From Bacteroidota bacterium (GTDB lineage: Bacteria; Bacteroidota; Bacteroidia; UKL13-3): 33,489 nt of DNA. The stretch lies in the NCBI GenBank assembly GCA_030680835.1, contig JAUXUD010000008.1, forward strand, positions 1-33,489. Reading direction: 5' to 3'. Positions 32,455 through 33,489 of the stretch are shown here, one piece after another (position 1 is the first letter of the stretch; every line of letters starts with the position of its first letter). Position numbers and translations under genes: made by a program. Below the pieces are notes generated by a model. The model had not been told where the DNA came from. It saw nothing but the letters and a program-made list of their open reading frames with translations, and ran no database searches.

Positions 32455-33111
32455 ATGCTCGACAAATTTGGTATTGCAAAACGCATTGCAAAAGAAATGA
32501 AAGACGGTTATTACGTGAATTTGGGAATTGGTATTCCAACTTTGGTGGCCAACTATGTGCCCAAAGGAATTGAGGTAATTCTGCAATCCGAAAATGGCTT
32601 ACTGGGCATTGGACCCTTTCCACTATTAGAGGAAGTGGATGCCGATTTAATCAATGCAGGCAAGCAAACAGTAACCACTACAAAAGGCTCCAGCTTTTTT
32701 GATTCGGCCATGAGCTTTGGCATGATCCGAAGTGGCCGGGTTGATTTAACCGTTTTGGGTGCCATGGAAGTTGCCGATAACGGAGATATTGCCAACTGGA
32801 AAATTCCGGGTAAGATGGTTAAAGGAATGGGTGGAGCCATGGATCTGGTGGCCTCGGCAAAAAATATCATCGTTGCCATGCAGCATGTAAACAAAGCCGG
32901 TGAATCGAAACTGCTCAAAAAATGTTCGCTGCCCATAACAGGTTTGGGATGCGTTAAAAAAGTGGTAACCGAATTGGGAGTTTTTGATATTACCGAAGAA
33001 GGTTTCGTTTTATTGGAACGTGCACCCGGTGTTTCAACAGAATACATCCAGGAAAAAACCGAAGGCCGCCTTATAGTCAGAGGCGAAATCCCCGAGATGA
33101 TTTTGGATTAA
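32455..33111 (+). CDS. scoB: 3-oxoacid CoA-transferase subunit B
   Basis: Beta subunit of succinyl-CoA:3-ketoacid (or acetate/acetoacetate) CoA-transferase, which moves CoA between carboxylic acids. It has 218 residues, full length. The catalytic glutamate is Glu46 in SENGLLG; GIGIPTL (24-30) and GGAMDL are family motifs. Normally the alpha subunit gene is adjacent, but here the gene upstream is a T9SS cargo and downstream is an IS end, and it has its own promoter. Subunit A must be elsewhere. The thiolase at 19251 could supply or use acetoacetyl-CoA. Confidence 0.93.
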   Translation: MLDKFGIAKRIAKEMKDGYYVNLGIGIPTLVANYVPKGIEVILQSENGLLGIGPFPLLEEVDADLINAGKQTVTTTKGSSFFDSAMSFGMIRSGRVDLTVLGAMEVADNGDIANWKIPGKMVKGMGGAMDLVASAKNIIVAMQHVNKAGESKLLKKCSLPITGLGCVKKVVTELGVFDITEEGFVLLERAPGVSTEYIQEKTEGRLIVRGEIPEMILD

Positions 33112-33144
33112 TATCACATTCATACGCTGAACCCAAAATCATAT

Positions 33145-33163
33145 TTGCAAATTGCAATTTTTT
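33145..33163 (+). terminator. Weak terminator after the CoA-transferase gene
   Basis: A 5-bp stem TTGCA / TGCAA with a 3-nt loop followed by six T (33158-33163), 34 nt after the stop. The stem is short. Confidence 0.35.
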
Positions 33164-33284
33164 CATTGCACATAGTACCTCGTACATATATGCATCCAAT
33201 CTCTCAATTCTAATTTCCCCTTTCCCATCTCTAATTTCCCATATTTAATATTCGGCATCACAATATTCGGGATTCCACCGGACA

Positions 33285-33304
33285 AGACGCCATAAATGGC
33301 GTCT
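33285..33304. repeat. Short palindrome AGACGCCAT-n2-ATGGCGTCT
   Basis: A perfect 9-bp stem with a 2-nt centre in the gap between the CoA-transferase gene and the right-hand IS end; it resembles dispersed palindromes of Bacteroidota genomes. The rest of the gap (33164-33349) holds pyrimidine-rich simple sequence and no gene. Confidence 0.5.
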
Positions 33305-33349
33305 CTACATGTTGCCATCCAATATTCAGTTTTTCTATCCCCTTTCTCA

Positions 33350-33489
33350 TGTCTCGTCCTGAAATAGGTTTACACACAAAAGTAAACTTATGGAAAGAAA
33401 AATATATTTAAATAAGGAGATTTTAATTGCCGAATACCTGCAAGGATCAACGTCATATCGGAAACTGGGAAAAAAGTATAAGATTTGCA
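33350..33489 (+). mobile_element. 5' end of an insertion sequence (same IS as at the left edge)
   Basis: It begins TGTCTCGTCCTGAAATAGG, the inverted repeat partner of 116-141. Subterminal copies of GTAAAC occur in both orientations (33368-33373 inverted, 33382-33387 direct). The transposase start lies at 33390. The element runs off the window. Confidence 0.7.
33390..33489 (+). CDS. Transposase N-terminus (helix-turn-helix, IS3 OrfA-like), partial
   Basis: The first 33 codons only: MERKIYLNKEILIAEYLQG, then STSYRKLGKKYKIC. The pattern (AEYL.G..SYR.LG.KY.I) is the first part of a helix-turn-helix DNA-binding domain of an IS3-like OrfA. The gene is cut by the window end. It starts 40 nt inside the IS end. 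Confidence 0.65.
   Translation, partial: MERKIYLNKEILIAEYLQGSTSYRKLGKKYKIC

Noticed and set aside
1-33489. tRNA, rRNA, riboswitch or phage genes
   Set aside because: I scanned the gaps for tRNA-like cloverleafs and T-arm sequences and for known riboswitch cores and saw none; no phage structural genes are present.

Overview
The window is an AT-rich chromosomal stretch from a member of the Bacteroidota. The evidence is two large secreted proteins with type IX secretion (T9SS) C-terminal sorting domains, a gldA-gldF-gldG ABC transporter locus, DUF4230 and DUF4340 proteins, a eukaryote-like NADP-isocitrate dehydrogenase, and many promoters of the Bacteroidota type (TTG about 19-23 nt before TAnnTTTG). 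I cannot fix the genus. Codon use and gene families suit the Chitinophagia/Sphingobacteriia side of the phylum, but that is inference.

Layout. 1-141 is the 3' end of an insertion sequence, and 33350-33489 is the 5' end of what looks like the same IS in the same orientation; both pieces stop after about 140 nt, as expected if the assembly broke at a repeat. Next come alanine dehydrogenase, a Sel1-repeat lipoprotein-like or secreted protein, a secreted alpha/beta hydrolase and a 939-residue T9SS cargo protein with a deacetylase-like domain (297-6932). A small gene pair, the second apparently an internally deleted nucleotidyltransferase, lies at 7091-7398. dusB is divergent from a CPBP protease-DUF2007-cdsA operon (7576-10713). 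10714-12620 is an accessory island on the minus strand: a higBA-type toxin-antitoxin pair, an unknown 164-residue protein and a lipoprotein stub, separated by long imperfect inverted repeats that look like integron attC sites. Then follow glutamate dehydrogenase, phosphatidylserine decarboxylase and a small Cys/Lys-rich secreted protein (13037-15396), a graveyard of dispersed hairpins (15480-15940), and on the minus strand DUF4230, isocitrate dehydrogenase, a WG-repeat protein and a thiolase (15943-20447). A GreA-like small protein and a REP-associated tyrosine transposase (RAYT) flanked by REP palindromes fill 20520-21770. The minus-strand gldA-gldF-gldG-DUF4340-CNNM cluster, a small putative outer-membrane protein and malate dehydrogenase follow (21775-29613), then a second T9SS cargo protein and an orphan CoA-transferase B subunit (29903-33111).

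How it works together. Much of the core content is central carbon and nitrogen metabolism (Ald, Gdh, Icd, Mdh, thiolase, CoA-transferase) and phosphatidylethanolamine synthesis (CdsA, Psd). Surface biology comes from the T9SS cargoes and GldAFG. The accessory content is unusually rich in small mobile or structured DNA. The two most notable items are the RAYT/REP system, which shares an 18-bp core with a 72-bp perfect palindrome 17 kb away, and the cassette-like array, in which each cassette start matches the inverted core at its own end, as integron biology predicts.
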